Both the position numbers and the translations under genes were made by a program. Shown one piece after another: positions 9,274 to 18,079 of a stretch of 38,608 bases of DNA. Source of the DNA: an uncultured Bacteroidota bacterium (GTDB taxonomy: Bacteria; Bacteroidota; Bacteroidia; Flavobacteriales; Flavobacteriaceae); contig CABXRG010000008.1 of NCBI GenBank assembly GCA_902514615.1, positions 1-38,608 on the forward strand. Reading direction: 5' to 3'. The notes below the pieces were generated by a model. That model saw only the letters and a program-made list of their open reading frames with translations, was not told the origin of the DNA and did no database searches. Each line of letters opens with the position of its first letter. The stretch's first letter is position 1.

Positions 9274-10449
9274 ATGCTTTTAGACAATACTAAAAATGGT
9301 TTTACTCTCAAATCTAACTTTGAATTAAAAAAAGCTTTTTTTTTATTTAAAATTATATCAAATAAAACTCTTACTAATATAGGTAAGAAAGCTCTTGAAA
9401 TATCCTTAAAATTTAGATTACCCGTACTTTTTTTAGTAAAAGGAACAGTGTTTGAACAATTTTGTTCTGGAGAATCATTGGATGAGTCATACAAAACTGT
9501 TCAAAAGCTTAATGATAAAAATGTAAAAAGCTATCTTCATTACTCTGTAGAAGGTCAAGAAAATGAAGATTCTTATGACCTCTCCTTAAAAGAAGTCTTG
9601 AATTCAATTGAATTTGTTTCACAAAAAAATATTCTTGATTTTACTGTTTTTAAGCCAACTGCTATAGCTAATTCAACAATCCTTCAAAAAGTCTCAGAGA
9701 ACAAACCTCTAGATAAAAACGAAAATGAGTTATATAAAAAAGTATATGAAAGATTTGATACTATATGCAATCTAGCTCACGAAAAAGATGTAAAAATATT
9801 AATTGATGCTGAAGAATCTTGGATTCAAAATCCAATTGATGAAATAGTATTGAAAATGATGATGAAATACAACAAACAAAAAACTATTGTTTTCAACACA
9901 TCTCAGATGTATAGGCATGATAGACTTGAGTACCTAAAAAGCCTTAAAGATGTTGCTGAAAAACATAATTTTTTTGTTGGTATAAAATTAGTTAGAGGGG
10001 CATATATCGAAAAAGAAAATGAAAGAGCGATTAAGAATAATTACAGATCACCTATATGTGATTCAAAGAATTCTACTGATATTAATTTTAATAATGGAGC
10101 CTCATTTTTACTTTCTAACTTAAAAATATTCTCAATTTTTTCAGGAACTCACAATGAAAAAAGTATTTACAAAATTATTGATTTAATGAAATCGATTGGT
10201 CTAGACAAGAATAATCCTAAAATTTGGTTTGGTCAATTATATGGAATGAGTGATAATATATCCTTTAATCTTGCCGGAGAAGGCTTCAATGTAATAAAAT
10301 ATCTTCCATTTGGACCAATTAAGGAGGTTATACCTTATCTAATAAGAAGAGCAGATGAAAACACTTCAGTAAAAGGTCAAACATCAAGAGAATTAGATTT
10401 AATAAGATCAGAATTAAAGAGGAGGGAATCTATAAAATTTCTACAGTAG
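9274..10449 (+). CDS. putA: Proline dehydrogenase
   Basis: A 391-residue single-function FAD enzyme oxidising L-proline to pyrroline-5-carboxylate and passing electrons to quinone. The flavobacterial family pattern is clear: FELKKAFFLFK near the N-terminus, VFKPTAIAN, LIDAEESWIQ, VFNTSQMYRHDR, KLVRGAYIEKE, FAGTHNE-like FSGTHNEKS, WFGQLYGMSDNISFNLA, and the proline-binding RR in YLIRRADENTSV. The reading frame opens at 9238, but the ATG at 9274 fits the family N-terminus and follows a promoter-like element. No P5C dehydrogenase domain is present, unlike proteobacterial PutA. The 3' end overlaps the convergent DUF4258-like gene by 20 bases. Confidence 0.94.
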   Translation: MLLDNTKNGFTLKSNFELKKAFFLFKIISNKTLTNIGKKALEISLKFRLPVLFLVKGTVFEQFCSGESLDESYKTVQKLNDKNVKSYLHYSVEGQENEDSYDLSLKEVLNSIEFVSQKNILDFTVFKPTAIANSTILQKVSENKPLDKNENELYKKVYERFDTICNLAHEKDVKILIDAEESWIQNPIDEIVLKMMMKYNKQKTIVFNTSQMYRHDRLEYLKSLKDVAEKHNFFVGIKLVRGAYIEKENERAIKNNYRSPICDSKNSTDINFNNGASFLLSNLKIFSIFSGTHNEKSIYKIIDLMKSIGLDKNNPKIWFGQLYGMSDNISFNLAGEGFNVIKYLPFGPIKEVIPYLIRRADENTSVKGQTSRELDLIRSELKRRESIKFLQ

Positions 10450-10762
10450 CAATTTCTTTGCAATTTGTAATAACAAAACTTTTGGAATTAGATTCAATAA
10501 AGTATACACCACAAGGTTCTTGGTTAGGTTCGCTTTTATTAAAGATTACTTTACCTTTTGATATAATATCAATAAGGTCATCTGTATTTATGGAATCAAA
10601 ATTTGACTTTACAACTAATTCTTTTGATACTATATTGTCTAAAACTCTTGCACTTGGACCATAATTACATGATGTTCTTTTTCCATTGAATATGAAAAAG
10701 AGAAAAACAATACCAATTATAAATCCCGTAGAGTAGTAATATAGACGTTTTAAGAAACTCAT
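10430..10762 (-). CDS. DUF4258-like small membrane protein
   Basis: A 110-residue protein with one N-terminal membrane segment (about 12-27) followed by GKRTSCNYGPSARVLDNI and a C-terminal CGVYFIES plus FVITNCKEIATVEI. I recognise the SCNYGP(N/S)ARVL signature from a small flavobacterial family annotated DUF4258, often found near proline dehydrogenase and tsaE, as here. Function unknown. The two cysteines in the soluble part (in SCNYG and EPCGVY, with another in TNC) may be structural. It overlaps the upstream tsaE by 4 bases (ATGA), implying translational coupling, and overlaps the convergent proline dehydrogenase gene by 20 bases. Confidence 0.8.
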   Translation of the reverse strand: MSFLKRLYYYSTGFIIGIVFLFFIFNGKRTSCNYGPSARVLDNIVSKELVVKSNFDSINTDDLIDIISKGKVIFNKSEPNQEPCGVYFIESNSKSFVITNCKEIATVEIL

Positions 10763-11166
10763 TTGATTTTTTCTATTATCCTTGAATCATTCTCTTTTGA
10801 GATGATAAATTTATTAAAATTAGAATCAATTATTTTTTCTATTTGGTCTCCCCATTCAATAAAGCATAAATTACCAGATTCTAAATATTCAAACAAGCCA
10901 ATACCTTCAATTTCTTCAATACTTTTTATCCTGTATAGATCAACATGATAAATCAATCCTCCTTTTTTAGTCTTATATTCATTGATTATAGAAAATGTTG
11001 GGCTTGAAATATTATCAATAACATCCATTGATCTAAGAATTTCTTTAATTAGTGTGGTTTTACCTGTTCCCATCTCTCCACTAATTAAAATAATATTTTT
11101 ATCAATATTATTTTTAACATTATCTGAAACCTTACTTAATTGATTTAATTGAAATTTTATCTTCAT
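10759..11166 (-). CDS. tsaE: tRNA threonylcarbamoyladenosine biosynthesis ATPase TsaE
   Basis: A 135-residue P-loop ATPase that works with TsaB/TsaD to make the t6A modification at tRNA position 37. Walker A is GEMGTGKTT (30-38), followed by SPTFSIINEY (55-64), HVDLYRI (74-80) and FIEWGDQIE (102-110), the standard TsaE order. The ATG at 11166 is chosen; an upstream ATG at 11190 would add eight residues with no family match. It is the first gene of a two-gene unit with the DUF4258-like gene and is divergent from lpxD with 51 bases between starts. TsaB/TsaD are not in the window. Confidence 0.93.
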   Translation of the reverse strand: MKIKFQLNQLSKVSDNVKNNIDKNIILISGEMGTGKTTLIKEILRSMDVIDNISSPTFSIINEYKTKKGGLIYHVDLYRIKSIEEIEGIGLFEYLESGNLCFIEWGDQIEKIIDSNFNKFIISKENDSRIIEKIK

Positions 11167-11204
11167 ATAAATGATCCTAAATATAAGCATTTGTCATAAT
11201 TTTT

Positions 11205-11212
11205 TAATTTTG
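11205..11212 (+). promoter_or_regulatory. Candidate -7 promoter element (TAATTTTG) of the lpxD operon
   Basis: TAATTTTG fits TAnnTTTG exactly and ends 5 bases before the lpxD ATG at 11218, so transcription would start at or just before the start codon (near-leaderless mRNA). No convincing -33 TTG at normal spacing is seen; TTTG at 11190-11193 is too close. Pattern only. Confidence 0.35.
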
Positions 11213-11217
11213 CAGAT

Positions 11218-12225
11218 ATGAATTTAACTGCCGGACATATAGCTAATCAAATAAATGGAACTGTAGTTGGCGATAAAGATGTTAAGATTTTAAATATTTC
11301 AAAAATTGAGGAAGGCTCTAAAGGTTCTTTGACTTTTCTAGCCAATCCAAAATACACTGAGTATATATACTCAACAAATGCCTCTGCAGCCATTGTTTCC
11401 GATGATTTTGAGCCAACTAAAAAAGTCACTCTTACTTTAATTAAAGTAAAAGATCCGTATTCTTCCTTTACTACTATTTTGGAGTTATTTAATAATAACC
11501 ATTCAGATAGAAAGGGAATAAGTGATTTGACCGTTATTGACAAATCATCAAAAATATCTGACTCGGCATATATTGGTTCTTTTTCAACAATTGGAAAAAA
11601 TTCAATCATAGGGAGTGATTGTGTCATTGAAAATCAAGTATTTATTGGAGATAATGTAAAAATAGGAGAGGGTTCAATGATTTATCCAGGAGTAAAAATT
11701 TTAAATGACACCATAATTGGTAAGAATTGTATAATTCATAGTTCCTGTTCAATTGGATCAGATGGTTTTGGATTTGCACCCAATGAAGACGGTACTTATA
11801 AAAAAATACCACAAACTGGAAATGTAATAATTGGTGATAATGTTGAAATTGGCTCTAATTCTACAATAGATAGAGCTACATTAGGTTCTACCATAATTAA
11901 TAACGGCGTCAAACTTGATAATCAAATTCAAATTGCTCACAATGTTGAAATTGGAGAAAATACTGCTATAGCAGCTCAATCTGGTGTTGCAGGATCAACA
12001 AAAATTGGTAAAAATTGTATGATCGGAGGGCAAGTTGGAATAATCGGACATATTAAAATCGGCGATAATGTTAAAATACAAGCTCAAGCCGGTGTTACTT
12101 CAAATATCGAAAGCAATTCTAGAATAACTGGAACGCCTGCAATTTCTTATATGAACTATAATAAATCTTATGTTCATTTTAAAAACTTACCTGAAATAGT
12201 TAAAAAAATTGATAAAAAAGACTAA
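11218..12225 (+). CDS. lpxD: UDP-3-O-(3-hydroxyacyl)glucosamine N-acyltransferase
   Basis: A 335-residue hexapeptide-repeat acyltransferase that adds the second hydroxyacyl chain in lipid A synthesis. The N-terminal uridine-binding domain (1-100) has [11 protein letters not shown] (36-46). The left-handed beta-helix covers about 100-320 with many I/V-G-x-N repeats, including [11 protein letters not shown] (178-188) and the catalytic histidine H241 in [12 protein letters not shown]-terminal helix ends the protein. It opens the run lpxD, lpxC-fabZ, lpxA, efp, sucD, fabG, SPFH, and shares one base (TAATG) with lpxC-fabZ. Length is normal. Confidence 0.97.
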   Translation: MNLTAGHIANQINGTVVGDKDVKILNISKIEEGSKGSLTFLANPKYTEYIYSTNASAAIVSDDFEPTKKVTLTLIKVKDPYSSFTTILELFNNNHSDRKGISDLTVIDKSSKISDSAYIGSFSTIGKNSIIGSDCVIENQVFIGDNVKIGEGSMIYPGVKILNDTIIGKNCIIHSSCSIGSDGFGFAPNEDGTYKKIPQTGNVIIGDNVEIGSNSTIDRATLGSTIINNGVKLDNQIQIAHNVEIGENTAIAAQSGVAGSTKIGKNCMIGGQVGIIGHIKIGDNVKIQAQAGVTSNIESNSRITGTPAISYMNYNKSYVHFKNLPEIVKKIDKKD

Positions 12226-13631
12226 TGATAAGAAGAACTGTTCCTCAAAAATCAATTTCAAAAGAATCTTCACTTTCTGGAGTTGGATTGCATACAGGAG
12301 AAAATGTTAATTTAACATTTAAACCTGCACCTTCTAATACAGGTTTAATTTTTGTACGAGAAGATATTAGCGGAGATAATCATATTGAAGCTAATATTAA
12401 GTTCATATCAAATACAGATAGGGGAACCAATCTAGATAATGGTAAATTTAGAATACATACATCTGAACATGTTTTAGCGGCTTTAACTGGACTTGATATT
12501 GATAATTGCTACATATGTATGGATGGTGCTGAAGTACCTATTATGGATGGTTCTTCAAAATTTTTCATAAAGGCAATAGAGGAAGCTAAAATAGTTGAAC
12601 AGAACGCTTTAAGAGAAGAATTCATTCCATCAGAAAAGATTTCATTTAAATGTGATGAAACTGGAAGCATTATTTCTATTCTACCCGATGACAATTATAA
12701 AATTGATACTAAAATAGACTTTAATACAAAGGTACTTGGTACTCAAACTGCTTCTATTGATCATATAAGCGATTTTAAAAATGAAATATCTTCTGCTAGA
12801 ACATTTAGCTTTCTTCATGAATTAGAAATGCTTCTTGAACATGGGTTAATTAAAGGTGGTGATTTAAATAATGCTATAGTCTATGTTGATAAACCTCTTG
12901 CAGATAGTAATATGGATAGATTAAAAAAGGCTTTTAACAAAGACTCAATATCAGTATCAGCTAATGGAATACTTGACAATCTAAGTCTTCACTATCCCAA
13001 CGAAGCTGCTAGACACAAGCTTTTAGATGTTATTGGTGATCTCGCTTTAATCGGAATGAAAATAAGAGGAAAAGTTATAGCGGAAAAACCAGGTCATGCA
13101 GTAAATGCTAAATTTGCACAAATGGTTAGTGAGGTGATTAAAGTTGATAGAAAAAATGTTTTACCAAAAATAGACTTTGCTAAGAAGCCTTTAATGGATT
13201 CAAATAAAATAATGAATGTAATTCCTCACAGACCTCCTTTTTTATTAATTGATGAAGTTCTAGAGTTGTCTGAATCTCATGTAATAGGCCTAAGGAAGGT
13301 AGAGCAAACTGAATCGTGGGTAAAAGGTCATTTCCCAGGAGCACCTGTTATGCCTGGAGTTCTTCAAGTTGAATTTATGGCTCAAGCCGGTGGTGTTTTA
13401 GTATTGAACACAGTTCCAGATCCTGAAAACTATCTTACGTTTTTTATGAAGATGGATAAATGTAAATTTAAAGATACTGTCGTACCTGGTGATACACTAA
13501 TTTGTAAATTAGAACTTGTTTCACCTATAAGAAGAGGTATTATTCACATGCATGGTCAAACCTTCGTTGGAAATAAAGTAAAGAGTGAAGGGGAGTTTAT
13601 GGCAAAAATTATTAAAAAAAATAAATTATGA
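12225..13631 (+). CDS. lpxC-fabZ: Bifunctional LpxC deacetylase / FabZ 3-hydroxyacyl-ACP dehydratase fusion
   Basis: A 468-residue fusion typical of Bacteroidota. Residues about 1-310 are LpxC, the committed zinc deacetylase of lipid A synthesis: GVGLHTGE (19-26), zinc ligand H82 in TSEHVLAAL, catalytic region GAEVPIMDGSS, zinc ligands H264 and D268 in RHKLLDVIGDLAL, and H291 in KPGHAVNAKFA. Residues about 325-468 are FabZ, with catalytic H335 in IPHRPPFLLID, GHFPGAPVMPG (368-378) and E383. The fusion joins enzymes competing for the 3-hydroxyacyl-ACP pool. It overlaps lpxD by 1 base and lpxA by 4 bases (ATGA). Confidence 0.97.
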   Translation: MIRRTVPQKSISKESSLSGVGLHTGENVNLTFKPAPSNTGLIFVREDISGDNHIEANIKFISNTDRGTNLDNGKFRIHTSEHVLAALTGLDIDNCYICMDGAEVPIMDGSSKFFIKAIEEAKIVEQNALREEFIPSEKISFKCDETGSIISILPDDNYKIDTKIDFNTKVLGTQTASIDHISDFKNEISSARTFSFLHELEMLLEHGLIKGGDLNNAIVYVDKPLADSNMDRLKKAFNKDSISVSANGILDNLSLHYPNEAARHKLLDVIGDLALIGMKIRGKVIAEKPGHAVNAKFAQMVSEVIKVDRKNVLPKIDFAKKPLMDSNKIMNVIPHRPPFLLIDEVLELSESHVIGLRKVEQTESWVKGHFPGAPVMPGVLQVEFMAQAGGVLVLNTVPDPENYLTFFMKMDKCKFKDTVVPGDTLICKLELVSPIRRGIIHMHGQTFVGNKVKSEGEFMAKIIKKNKL

Positions 13632-14413
13632 ATCAACCATTAGCATATGTTCATCCAGGCGCAAAAATTGCAAAAAATGTTGTAGTTGAACCATTCACTA
13701 CAATTAGTAATAATGTTGAAATAGGTGAGGGTACTTGGGTAGGATCGAATGTCACAATAATGGAAGGGGCTAGAATTGGTAAAAATTGTTTTATTTATCC
13801 TGGCTCAGTTATTTCCGGAAACCCTCAGGATTTAAAATTTGAAGGTGAAGATTCAATATGTGAAATTGGTGATAATACTACTATTAGAGAATGTGTAACT
13901 ATAAACAGAGGTACTAATGATAGAGGTTCAACAAGAATTGGTAAAAATTGTTTAATTATGGCGTATTCTCATATAGCTCATGATTGCTTTGTAGGTGACT
14001 ACTGTATATTTTCAAATAACAGTACACTTGCAGGTCATATAACTGTGGGTGATTATGTCATACTCTCAGGTTTTGTAGCAGTTCATCAGTTTTGTCAAAT
14101 CGGCTCTCATTCTTTTATAGCAGGTGGATCTTTAGTAAGAAAAGATGTACCTCCTTATGTTAAAGCTGCAAGAGAACCATTATCATATGTTGGTATAAAT
14201 TCTGTTGGATTAAGAAGAAGAGGCTTTGATAGTAAAAAGGTTCATGAAATTCAAAATATTTACAGAATACTTTATCAGAAGAAGCATAACAACACACAAG
14301 CTATGGGAATTATTCAGGCAGAGCTAAATGCTACTCCTGAAAGAGATGAAATAATTCAGTTTATAGATAATTCACAAAGAGGTATAATGAAAGGTTACTT
14401 TCAAAAAAACTAG
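13628..14413 (+). CDS. lpxA: UDP-N-acetylglucosamine O-acyltransferase
   Basis: A 261-residue hexapeptide-repeat enzyme for the first step of lipid A synthesis, transferring a 3-hydroxyacyl chain to UDP-GlcNAc. Beta-helix repeats fill about 1-190. GNPQDLKFEGE (64-74) and the catalytic histidine H118 in SHIAHDC (equivalent to E. coli H125) are clear, followed by NNSTLAGHITVGDY and HQFCQIGSHSFIAGG. The C-terminal helical domain carries GLRRRGF. Translation is coupled to lpxC-fabZ by a 4-base overlap, and efp starts 3 bases after the stop. Confidence 0.97.
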   Translation: MNQPLAYVHPGAKIAKNVVVEPFTTISNNVEIGEGTWVGSNVTIMEGARIGKNCFIYPGSVISGNPQDLKFEGEDSICEIGDNTTIRECVTINRGTNDRGSTRIGKNCLIMAYSHIAHDCFVGDYCIFSNNSTLAGHITVGDYVILSGFVAVHQFCQIGSHSFIAGGSLVRKDVPPYVKAAREPLSYVGINSVGLRRRGFDSKKVHEIQNIYRILYQKKHNNTQAMGIIQAELNATPERDEIIQFIDNSQRGIMKGYFQKN

Positions 14414-14416
14414 TTT

Positions 14417-14980
14417 ATGGCAAGTACAAGTGATATTAGAAAAGGATTATGCATTAATTATAATCATGATATTTATAAGGTAATTGAATTTCTTCATGTT
14501 AAACCAGGGAAAGGACCTGCTTTTGTTAGAACAAAGCTTAAAAGTGTTACAAATGGCAAAGTTTTAGATAATACTTTTCCCTCAGGTCATAAAATTGAAG
14601 AAGTTACAGTAGTAACAAGTAAATTTCAGTTTTTGTATAACGATTCAGATCATTTTCATTTTATGAATACTGAAGACTATAATCAGATAACTATAGATAA
14701 AAATAAAATTGATCATCCAGGTCTTTTAAAAGAAGGGGAGAATGTTACAATAATTATTAATACCGAAGACAACAATCCTCTGTCTGTTGATATGCCGCTA
14801 AGTGTAGTGCTTGAAGTTACACACACAGAGCCAGGCATAAAGGGAAATACAGCTACAAATGCTACTAAACCAGCTACTTTAGAAACTGGTGCTTCTATTA
14901 ATGTTCCGTTATTTATTAATGAAGGAGATAAAGTAAAAATTGATACTGAAAAAGGTCAGTATATCGAAAGAATAAAATAA
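14417..14980 (+). CDS. efp: Translation elongation factor P
   Basis: A 187-residue factor that relieves ribosome stalling at polyproline stretches. It has the three-domain layout: KOW-like domain (1-65) with the tip loop VKPGKGPAFVRTK, where K32 is the tip residue; a middle OB domain; and a C-terminal OB domain with GDKVKIDTEKGQYIERIK-like ending (here 18 residues). Whether K32 is modified cannot be told; no epmA/epmB or earP is in the window, though earP-type modification would need arginine instead. The gene is embedded in the lipid A run. Confidence 0.97.
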   Translation: MASTSDIRKGLCINYNHDIYKVIEFLHVKPGKGPAFVRTKLKSVTNGKVLDNTFPSGHKIEEVTVVTSKFQFLYNDSDHFHFMNTEDYNQITIDKNKIDHPGLLKEGENVTIIINTEDNNPLSVDMPLSVVLEVTHTEPGIKGNTATNATKPATLETGASINVPLFINEGDKVKIDTEKGQYIERIK

Positions 14981-15001
14981 ATTTGTCAAAAATTATACTA
15001 A

Positions 15002-15874
15002 ATGAGTATTATAGTTAACAAAAACTCTAATGTTTTAGTTCAAGGTTTTACTGGAAGTGAAGGTACATTTCACTCAGAACAAATGATTGAATATGGAACT
15101 AATGTTGTTTGTGGTGTAACACCCGGAAAAGGTGGCACAAAACACTTAGGCAAACCTGTTTATAATAGTGTTGCAGATGCTTTAAATTCAGAAGATATTA
15201 ATACTTCAATAATTTTTGTTCCTCCCATGTTTGCTGCAGATGCAATAATGGAAGCTGCAGAATCTAATATAGAAACTATAGTAACTATTACAGAAGGTAT
15301 ACCTATTGGAGACATGACTAAAGTAGTCTCTTTTATAAAGGGAAAGAACATCAGACTTATAGGTCCAAATTGTCCTGGAATAATTACCCCTGAAGAAGCA
15401 AAAATTGGTATAATGCCAGGATTTGTATTTAAAAAAGGTAATGTAGGTATTGTGTCAAAATCTGGTACTCTAACATATGAAGCTGCAGATCAAGTAGTTA
15501 AATCAGGATATGGAATTTCTACTGCAATTGGTGTAGGAGGTGATCCAATTATTGGTACTACTTTATTAGATTCCGTTCAATTGTTTATGGAGGATGAAGA
15601 CACAGAAGTTATTGTGCTAATAGGAGAAATTGGTGGTCAACTTGAAATAGATGCTGCTAGGTGGATTAAAGATAATGGTAATAAAAAACCAGTAGTAGGT
15701 TTTATAGCAGGTGAAACTGCTCCAAAAGGAAGAAAGATGGGGCATGCTGGTGCAATTATAGGAGGTAAGGATGATACAGCTTCAGCAAAAAAGAGAATTA
15801 TGCGCGAATCTGGTATATTAGTGGTAGATTCTCCTGCAGATATAGGAAAATCAGTTAAAGAAATTTTAGGTTAA
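15002..15874 (+). CDS. sucD: Succinate-CoA ligase, alpha subunit
   Basis: A 290-residue subunit of succinyl-CoA synthetase, which makes ATP or GTP from succinyl-CoA in the TCA cycle. The CoA-binding Rossmann fold has VQGFTGSEGTFH (13-24) and GVTPGKGGTKHLG. The phosphohistidine is H248 in KMGHAGAIIGG. IGPNCPGIITPEE and VSKSGTLTYEA are also family motifs. The beta subunit gene (sucC) is not in the window, so the two subunits are encoded apart. The 21-base gap after efp has no clear promoter. The stop shares a base with the fabG start (TAATG). Confidence 0.97.
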   Translation: MSIIVNKNSNVLVQGFTGSEGTFHSEQMIEYGTNVVCGVTPGKGGTKHLGKPVYNSVADALNSEDINTSIIFVPPMFAADAIMEAAESNIETIVTITEGIPIGDMTKVVSFIKGKNIRLIGPNCPGIITPEEAKIGIMPGFVFKKGNVGIVSKSGTLTYEAADQVVKSGYGISTAIGVGGDPIIGTTLLDSVQLFMEDEDTEVIVLIGEIGGQLEIDAARWIKDNGNKKPVVGFIAGETAPKGRKMGHAGAIIGGKDDTASAKKRIMRESGILVVDSPADIGKSVKEILG

Positions 15875-16620
15875 TGAAATTATTAGAATCAAAAGTAGCA
15901 ATAGTAACAGGTGGAAGTAGAGGAATAGGTAAGGCTATTTGTCAATCTTTTGCTGAAAATGGTTGTGATGTTGCTTTTACCTACAATAATTCAAAAGAAT
16001 CTGCTGAAAATTTAGCGGCAGAACTTAATAAATTAGGAGTTAAAGCAAAAGCATACAAAAGTGATGCTTCAAACTTTGATGATTCCTCCAAATTAGTTGA
16101 TGATGTAATTACTGATTTTGGAAAAATAGATGTTTTGGTTAATAATGCTGGTATAAAGAAGGATAATCTCCTCATGAGAATGGATAAAGCTGATTTTGAT
16201 ACTGTAATAAATACAAACTTATCATCTGTATTTAATTTAACTAAATCTTCAATTAGAACATTTCTTAAACAAAGAAGTGGTTCAATTATTAATATAAGCT
16301 CTGTTGTAGGTGTGAAAGGAAATGCTGGGCAATCAAATTATTCTGCTTCTAAAGCAGGTATCATAGGTTTTTCTAAATCTGTAGCTCTTGAACTTGGTTC
16401 TAGAAATATCAGAAGCAATGTTATAGCTCCTGGATTTATTGAAACTGACATGACAGACTCTTTACCAGAGGATGTTATTAATTCTTGGAAAGAAAGTATT
16501 CCACTTAAAAGAGGTGGAAACCCAAGCGATGTTGGAAATGCATGTGTATTTCTTGCATCTGATCTGTCTAGTTATATAACTGGGCAAGTTCTTCACGTAG
16601 ATGGAGGAATGTTAACTTAA
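15874..16620 (+). CDS. fabG: 3-oxoacyl-ACP reductase
   Basis: A 248-residue short-chain dehydrogenase, probably reducing 3-oxoacyl-ACP with NADPH in fatty acid synthesis. The cofactor motif TGGSRGIG is at 12-19, NNAG near 90, and the catalytic Ser143, Tyr156 and Lys160 lie in SVVG and NYSASK. The C-terminal DGGMLT and IETDMT segments match FabG closely. The genomic setting with lpxC-fabZ and lpxA supports FabG over other SDRs, though substrate assignment by sequence alone is imperfect. It overlaps sucD by 1 base. Confidence 0.92.
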   Translation: MKLLESKVAIVTGGSRGIGKAICQSFAENGCDVAFTYNNSKESAENLAAELNKLGVKAKAYKSDASNFDDSSKLVDDVITDFGKIDVLVNNAGIKKDNLLMRMDKADFDTVINTNLSSVFNLTKSSIRTFLKQRSGSIINISSVVGVKGNAGQSNYSASKAGIIGFSKSVALELGSRNIRSNVIAPGFIETDMTDSLPEDVINSWKESIPLKRGGNPSDVGNACVFLASDLSSYITGQVLHVDGGMLT

Positions 16621-16631
16621 TATTTATATAA

Positions 16632-17450
16632 ATGAAAAATTTACCAAACGTAGGTTTACCTATTATTTTATTATCACTATTACTAATCGTATTTATATCT
16701 AGATCATCTGTTAATATAGGCTCAGGTCAAGCTGGAGTTCTATTTCAAACTTTAGGCGGTGGTGTAGTTACGGATGCTCCTCCAAAAGGAGAAGGTTTTA
16801 AGATTATTGCACCTTGGAATAGAGTTGTAATTTACAATGTAAGACAACAAGAGGCTCTTGAGAGAATGCAAGTACTTTCATCTAATGGTCTTGAAATTAG
16901 TTTAGATATATCAATTTTATATCAACCACTATATGATGAACTTGGTCTTCTTCACCAAACTAAAGGTGAAAATTATTTAAACTCAGTTCTATTGCCTAAT
17001 ATAAGAGCAGTAGCTAGAAGTGTCGTTGGAAGATATACACCTGAACAATTATATTCAACTAAAAGAGATGCAATTCAAAATGAAATTTTTGAAGAAACAC
17101 GTGATAATGTTTTATCTCAACATATTCAATTAAACTCTGTTTTAGTTAGAGATGTAACATTACCAACTGCTATTAAAGAAGGTATTGAGAGAAAATTAGT
17201 TCAAGAGCAAGAATCTTTAGAATATGAATTTAGACTTGTTAAAGCTGAACAAGAAGCTGAGAGACAAAGAATTGATGCTGAAGGTAAAGCTATTGCAAAT
17301 AGAATTTTAAGTGCTTCATTAACTGATAGGATTCTTAAAGAAAAAGGAATTGAAGCTACATTGAAATTATCTGAATCACCTAATGCTAAGGTTATTGTAA
17401 TTGGTTCTGGTGAAGATGGAATGCCTATAATTTTAGGTGGAAACAACTAA
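16632..17450 (+). CDS. SPFH/band 7 (prohibitin-type) membrane protein
   Basis: A 272-residue protein with one N-terminal membrane segment (about 8-23), then an SPFH domain (about 28-195: GSGQAGVLFQTLGGG, VVIYNVRQQEALERM, GLEISLDISILYQP), then a predicted coiled coil rich in Glu and Arg (about 195-235) and a C-terminal beta-rich tail ending LGGNN. Prohibitin-like proteins form ring assemblies in membranes and are tied to protease or membrane-quality control; the specific role here is unknown. It is the last gene before the intrinsic terminator. Its leader is identical over 15 bases, including the ATG, to that of parE. Confidence 0.9.
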   Translation: MKNLPNVGLPIILLSLLLIVFISRSSVNIGSGQAGVLFQTLGGGVVTDAPPKGEGFKIIAPWNRVVIYNVRQQEALERMQVLSSNGLEISLDISILYQPLYDELGLLHQTKGENYLNSVLLPNIRAVARSVVGRYTPEQLYSTKRDAIQNEIFEETRDNVLSQHIQLNSVLVRDVTLPTAIKEGIERKLVQEQESLEYEFRLVKAEQEAERQRIDAEGKAIANRILSASLTDRILKEKGIEATLKLSESPNAKVIVIGSGEDGMPIILGGNN

Positions 17451-17473
17451 GATTTAATTATAAATCAATAAAG

Positions 17474-17506
17474 AACCCATGATCGTTTTGATTGTGGGTT
17501 TTTTTT
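17474..17506 (+). terminator. Intrinsic terminator of the lpxD-to-SPFH run
   Basis: A hairpin AACCCATGATC-GTTTT-GATTGTGGGTT forms an unbroken stem of about 11 pairs (two are G-T wobbles) with a 5-base loop, followed by eight T residues. It begins 24 bases after the SPFH stop codon. It also lies beyond the stop of the convergent methyltransferase gene and may act in both directions, although the minus-strand T-run is weaker. This is the clearest terminator in the window. Confidence 0.9.
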
Positions 17507-17515
17507 ATTTCTAAT

Positions 17516-18058
17516 TTAGGGATAACATCTATATAGAAAAGCAGGAGGGAAGTTAGTTAAGGTAAAAGTAAGTTTTACTTTTCTAAAATATTTTTTTAAT
17601 CTCCTGTAATCATATGGTGTATATTGAAACTGGACGTACAAACCTTCACTTTTTAAATATTTAATTGAATTTTGAATTATAGAATTCTTAATATCTACCG
17701 GTATTAGTGATAGAGGTAGCGCAGAAATAATGTAATCAACTTCATTTAAATTTTGCTTTTTTATATAATCTCCTATTTTTTCAGCACTATCATTAATAAT
17801 AATTACTCTTTCATCATTTATTTTTTCTTTTAAAACTTTATAGAAATATTCATTTGTTTCAAAAACTAAAAATTTAGTGTTAGGTCCTATAAGTTTCAAT
17901 ATTTCTGAAGTAAAGACACCATCGCCAGCACCAAATTCTACAACAGCTTTAGCTTCATTTAATTTAAGTGAACCATACATTTTATTTCCCATTGCTTTAC
18001 TACTAGAGGAAATTGCGCCTACACTTTTATGTTTTAAAAATTCTTTGAAATATGACAT
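17516..18058 (-). CDS. SAM-dependent methyltransferase, PmtA-like
   Basis: A 180-residue class I methyltransferase. The N-terminal SVGAISSSSKAM (12-23) followed by VVEFGAGDGVFT (39-50) matches the phospholipid N-methyltransferase/rRNA dimethylase-like group (COG3963 type); the later DYIISALPLSLIP and C-terminal NFPPAFLYR are also seen in that group. The likely substrate is a phosphatidylethanolamine-type lipid or another small amine, but this is inferred from family resemblance only. It follows the conserved hypothetical gene by 21 bases on the same strand and probably shares its transcript. It converges on the SPFH gene across the terminator. Confidence 0.82.
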   Translation of the reverse strand: MSYFKEFLKHKSVGAISSSSKAMGNKMYGSLKLNEAKAVVEFGAGDGVFTSEILKLIGPNTKFLVFETNEYFYKVLKEKINDERVIIINDSAEKIGDYIKKQNLNEVDYIISALPLSLIPVDIKNSIIQNSIKYLKSEGLYVQFQYTPYDYRRLKKYFRKVKLTFTLTNFPPAFLYRCYP

Positions 18059-18079
18059 AATTTTAAAATATAATTTAGT

